DNA of 64,000 nucleotides from Apostichopus japonicus (Eukaryota > Echinodermata > Holothuroidea > Aspidochirotida > Stichopodidae): contig NC_092577.1 in the NCBI RefSeq assembly GCF_037975245.1, forward strand, positions 29,010,398 to 29,074,397, given 5' to 3'. The position numbers and the translations under genes are program-made. The first letter of the stretch is position 1. Each line of letters opens with the position of its first letter. Shown here piece after piece: positions 60,601-64,000 of the stretch. The notes under the pieces were generated by a model. That model did no database searches. It had not been told where the DNA came from and saw nothing but the letters and a program-made list of their open reading frames with translations.

Positions 60601-60790
60601 AAGACTATGTGTTTAATAAATAACATCATTCTGGTTCTGATTTTTTTTTGATATCAGATGGCATAACTGGAAATCTTTATTTGAAGTTTAATGATTTATT
60701 GGTTGTTGTTGATAATATTGACTAATGATCATAAAGTAATTGTTATTATGAATTGTACATTGTTGGACTCTTGATAGAATGCTAAAAAAT
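57661..60790 (+). pseudogene. L1/Tx1-like LINE, unit 2 copy
   Basis: Longer at its 5' end than the unit 1 copy. It starts in the endonuclease C-terminus (TDHSLVTTQFSLND, then GKSYWKFNNSLLKDIDYI, about 57694-57815). RT pieces follow: NNKSPGLDGYTVEFYK (58315-58590), LLLIDFGKAFDSVSHEFIF (58811-59038) and QYADDTTIILDG (59108-59296), then the zinc-binding DPLCTFCGVADESLIHLF (60276-60485). Many indels separate the frames. The GCR-stop-GDGLSP region (about 59030) shows that a single stop breaks RT motif B. Confidence 0.9.
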
Positions 60791-61240
60791 ATTTTTAAAA
60801 ACGGGGGTCCTGAGTTGGCCCCGTTTGAAGTCCTGAGAAAGGAGGGGGGGGGGGTTGAAGTAGCACGATATATACTACTGTTAATTATATCTCAAAGCCA
60901 TGTAGGCTACACTATTTACAAGAGGAGAGGTAATTGTTCTAATACCTGTACAATATATAAATGAAATGAGGAGAAGATGGCAAGTATTACTAGCCAAGGC
61001 CTGTGACTTTTAGGCCTGTGATGACGAGATACTGGTTTAAATGTCTTTCCCGCCGTCCTCAGAATGAATTCATAGTTAATTGTTATAGAAAGAAGACAAA
61101 CGGTATCTTGTTAGATGTAACTCTCACCAATCGGCATTGGAGAGTAAACAAGGTATTTCTGTTTATGAATGATAACTGTTCGCACTCAAATTTAATGCAC
61201 ACATTAACTATATACTGTTGTTCGGCTGGGCTGTTTACCT

Positions 61241-61350
61241 ACCAATCGTGAGCGGAGGCTGTTCCTTGTTACTCCACCATTCGCCTTATATCTGAACCAA
61301 TCGTGAGCGGAGGCTGTTCCTTGTTACTCCACCATTCGCCTTATATCTGA
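61241..61350. repeat. 55-bp tandem duplication (unit 2)
   Basis: Counterpart of 24746-24855. The surrounding 60900-62026 has no gene I can support. Confidence 0.85.
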
Positions 61351-62034
61351 CCACACAGTCCATTATCAGAATTAAGCATCTTACCATGTCTTCCACTTTT
61401 ATTCCTATTAAAGAAGCCGTAGTTAGACTTTGATATCAAACTCCAAAAAAAACCTCTTAAACCGTTTTCGACTATATTCTATTCTTGGATACTATTTTCT
61501 TTAAAAAAAACGTTCTGTATCTCCGCTCGTGATCCTCACTACGCTGACCAGAATTATTGATGTCTCCCATACACAAGTGAGCCTTGTGAAGTAAGATACT
61601 TTTAAATTCCACCAGTTCAACAATTAACAACAGATATGGACTCGAAGTAAGTAGTGTGGTTGAAATGTTCACAGGTGATATTGAAGTAACCAAGTATATT
61701 AAGTCCATTGATTCAAGTTCGGAGACTGCTAAATGGCTACTTGATGACATTTTAGAATGAGAGTCAAAGTTAAGTAATTATAATTGTCCCACTCCGGTCC
61801 ATTTCTTTATCTCAAATTTTAATTTAAAATTTTGATATACAAAATCGAAACATTTAAAAACAAATTATGCATTGTGTTATATGGTGTGCCCCGCTCTTGA
61901 AAGGTAATCAACTACGAGGAGGGGCCAAAATTTTATGTATGCAGTTGTCCAAATTTATAGACATTTTCAAGAGTTGAAATGGGTAACTTGCTGCCTTCAA
62001 ACCGCTGGAGTTCAATCGGTCCATTGGTAAGACG

Positions 62035-63326
62035 CAGTGGTGGAGCGGAGCGTCCATACAGTCAGCATACAGTCAGGGGGTATAGATGCCCCCCCCCCCT
62101 GACGGACTCAAATGACTGCTGGCGCCCTTTTCAGCATTTTACCACTTTTTACTTATTCGCGATTATTGACTTTTTTATTGCGCTCTCGTCTACCTATTGA
62201 CATTTGTCACATTATCTGCTAATTAGCAAGGCCCGGAAGCGTGATTTTTTCCCCAGGATGGTTGTGGGTAATTAACATAAAGGAGGCGTGTCTCAATCAG
62301 TGCACATGTGCAGTAGGCCTACTTCAGGAAAGTTTGGTATGACCTATGCACTGTACTATACTGCTATTGTTACAAATACCGTACCATGCTTCGTACATCA
62401 CACAACAACTTGGATATCGCGTGCATGCACTGTACTAGCCTAACCTATCTGACTTATTATAAGGCTAGTGCGAATCACCGTACGTCGACTGGATATGGGC
62501 ATCGGTTTTTGTTAGTTCCTAGTCCTAGTTCGCCATGACGGAGAGCAAAATAACATGGACCTTTCCATATGAAAACCTGGATGCATTCCCAAGGCTTTTA
62601 TTCCCAAGGCCCGTGGGGTGTTCGTCAGCCCAAGGGCGCAACCACTTGTTGAAAGTTGGGGGGGGGTCAAATTGGTCCATTTGTCAAAAGTTGGGGGGGT
62701 CCAAAAGGACGCTACACACTAACAGTAAAGGGACCTCCAAAAAGTTGGGGGGTCCACCCAAAAGTGACCCCCCGACCCCCCTAGTGGTTGTGCCCTGGCG
62801 TCGGCCTATAGGGATCCCACCCCCAGGTCCCCTGAGGCAGGGGTGTCCTAGTTTCCGAGTATTTTATGGTCACAAAGTGGGACCTCGTCCCTCTCACGTA
62901 CACGCCGGACTTTAACACTAGGGCGATGATGATTGTTCCCTGGTCCCCTTGACCTGTATTACGGACTTGTGCACAGAATCAATACAACACCCACGCAGGG
63001 CCAGGGCCAGGGAGTTTGGTCCTCTCAAGCTTGTGCCATGAATATCCCTACCTGTACAAGACACACGTACGGCAGACCACATCATCTACGTGATACTATA
63101 CTTAAATGCGATCAAACCATGCCTGCTCCAAACCCTGTCTGGTTTGTATACACTACGCAGTCGCATTGTACAGGAATGCATTGAACACGCCTACTTTATG
63201 TTAATTACCCACAACCAAAAAAATCACGCGGCCCGGAAAGGGTCATTTCCGACGCCTAGATAGTGTCGAAAGCGCCCCTACAGACCATTCACGTCCCCCT
63301 GACCAATACCCCTAGCTCCGCCACTG
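62035..63326. mobile_element. hAT-type element with nested insertions (unit 2)
   Basis: TSD GTAAGACG at 62027-62034 and 63327-63334. Nested Mutator-like element 62239-63229 (TSD GGCCCGGAA at 62230-62238 and 63230-63238); inner MITE about 62632-62795. Same three layers as 25536-26825. The frame at 62535-62915 is by-product sequence. Confidence 0.88.
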
Positions 63327-63334
63327 GTAAGACG

Positions 63335-64000
63335 GACTTTCGCAGAGTATCGCAGGGGAAACTTTCTGTCTTTCCGTCGGTGTATGTTTATAAATATATC
63401 AAAGATGTGGTGCAGTGGTTTTAGGTATTCCTATGAATATTTTTTTCAAGGGGCATTCCGTTGGTAGATGTAATACTTATCCCAAGGGGACTAGCATTCC
63501 ACAATTTTTGTTGGGAACCATATCTCTGTGCCTTGTCCCTAAGTCGATAACATTCTTGATCGCCGGTTGTCACCTGTTCAGTTGACTGGATTAACACTCA
63601 ATTCATCCATATCAGGATGTCACATTAGAATCAGAAACTCTAAACTAAAAGCCTGAAACTCTTAACTGTCTGTCATTTGAGCTTCCAAACATTTCTTATG
63701 TCATATATAGTCAGCACTAAGAAATTCCTAATATAGTTCCTAGTAGTAAGTTATTGTTCAGATGCAGCCATCTCGAAAGCAACGGTATGTTAAGCCAGTT
63801 AAGGCTAGGAATTAGGCAAATCCCCTTTATTTCATTCCGCTCAAGAAAGCTAAGAATCTGGGGATAGTTAAAATATTATAGCTAGGTAGTCAGTCACACG
63901 TTAACATCTCTGGTGACCACTTAGTTAGGAAGGGGCGGAAAGAATTCAGGCAAAGACGCCCGAAATAGTTAGTTACACACGGCACAGGAAAATGGTATTT
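63335..64000. repeat. start of tandem array unit 3
   Basis: Matches 26834-27500 at about 98 percent (hand estimate) but 12213-12850 at only about 90 percent. It breaks off at the window end, before the LINE and hemopexin gene expected next. Confidence 0.9.

Larger units (their letters stand above)
26834..63334. repeat. tandem array unit 2 (36.5 kb, transposon-expanded)
   Basis: Same order as unit 1, with about 22 kb of extra sequence mapped mainly to insertions near 28604, 33125, 33821, 37224, 49375, 51759 and the 54201-57830 interval. It carries hemopexin paralogue 2. Confidence 0.9.

Noticed and set aside
62535-62915. 126-codon Pro/Gly-rich frame
   Set aside because: It crosses the boundary of the inner MITE within the nest and is broken in the equivalent unit 1 sequence (stop at about 26101).

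Overview
This window reads as nuclear DNA of an animal, most likely a marine invertebrate. The evidence is split genes with GT-AG introns, many LINE families in different states of decay, a tRNA-headed SINE, and abundant terminal-inverted-repeat (TIR) DNA transposons and MITEs with target-site duplications (TSDs). An echinoderm or other invertebrate deuterostome fits my impression, but nothing here proves it. No operon, CRISPR array, rRNA or functional tRNA gene was seen.

The only host genes I can build confidently are two tandem paralogues on the minus strand. Each has four coding exons and encodes a small secreted protein made of a signal peptide and one four-bladed hemopexin propeller. Paralogue 1 (exons between 14729 and 17740) encodes 240 aa. 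Paralogue 2 (exons between 35450 and 47448) encodes 229 aa and ends early at a TAG. Intron phases are identical (1, 0, 1). By hand count, exons 2 and 3 differ almost only at amino-acid-changing sites, while the adjacent introns are less diverged.

The paralogues sit in a tandem array. Unit 1 runs from about 12213 to 26833, unit 2 from about 26834 to 63334, and unit 3 starts at 63335 and leaves the window. Unit order is: gypsy scrap, LINE 3' end (minus), hemopexin gene (minus), repeat-rich spacer, L1/Tx1-like LINE (plus), and a triple-nested DNA transposon. Unit 2 is about 22 kb longer than unit 1, largely because of transposons. Since unit 1 often keeps the empty site, insertion ends and TSDs can be read directly. 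Examples are a 4.1-kb protein-coding transposon (28604-32707), a SINE (about 33125-33515), a 1.4-kb element in the predicted 3' UTR of paralogue 2 (33821-35214), a 9-kb block in its intron 1 (about 37224-46203), a 1.06-kb element (51759-52814), and possibly a 2.4-kb foldback element (54855-57300), which could instead have been deleted from unit 1.

Divergence along the array is stepped. Left of about 19970/52815 the units differ by roughly 5-10 percent; right of it, and between the starts of units 2 and 3, by about 1-2 percent. This suggests a recent duplication with a period near 33 kb, and predicts a third hemopexin gene just right of the window, close in sequence to paralogue 2.

The left 12 kb lies outside the array. 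It holds a LINE reverse-transcriptase scrap, a tandem repeat carrying three exact YY1-type motifs, a half copy of the CAGGCGC element, microsatellites, a hAT-like element, and a long AT-rich stretch (about 6300-11500) with no gene I can support.
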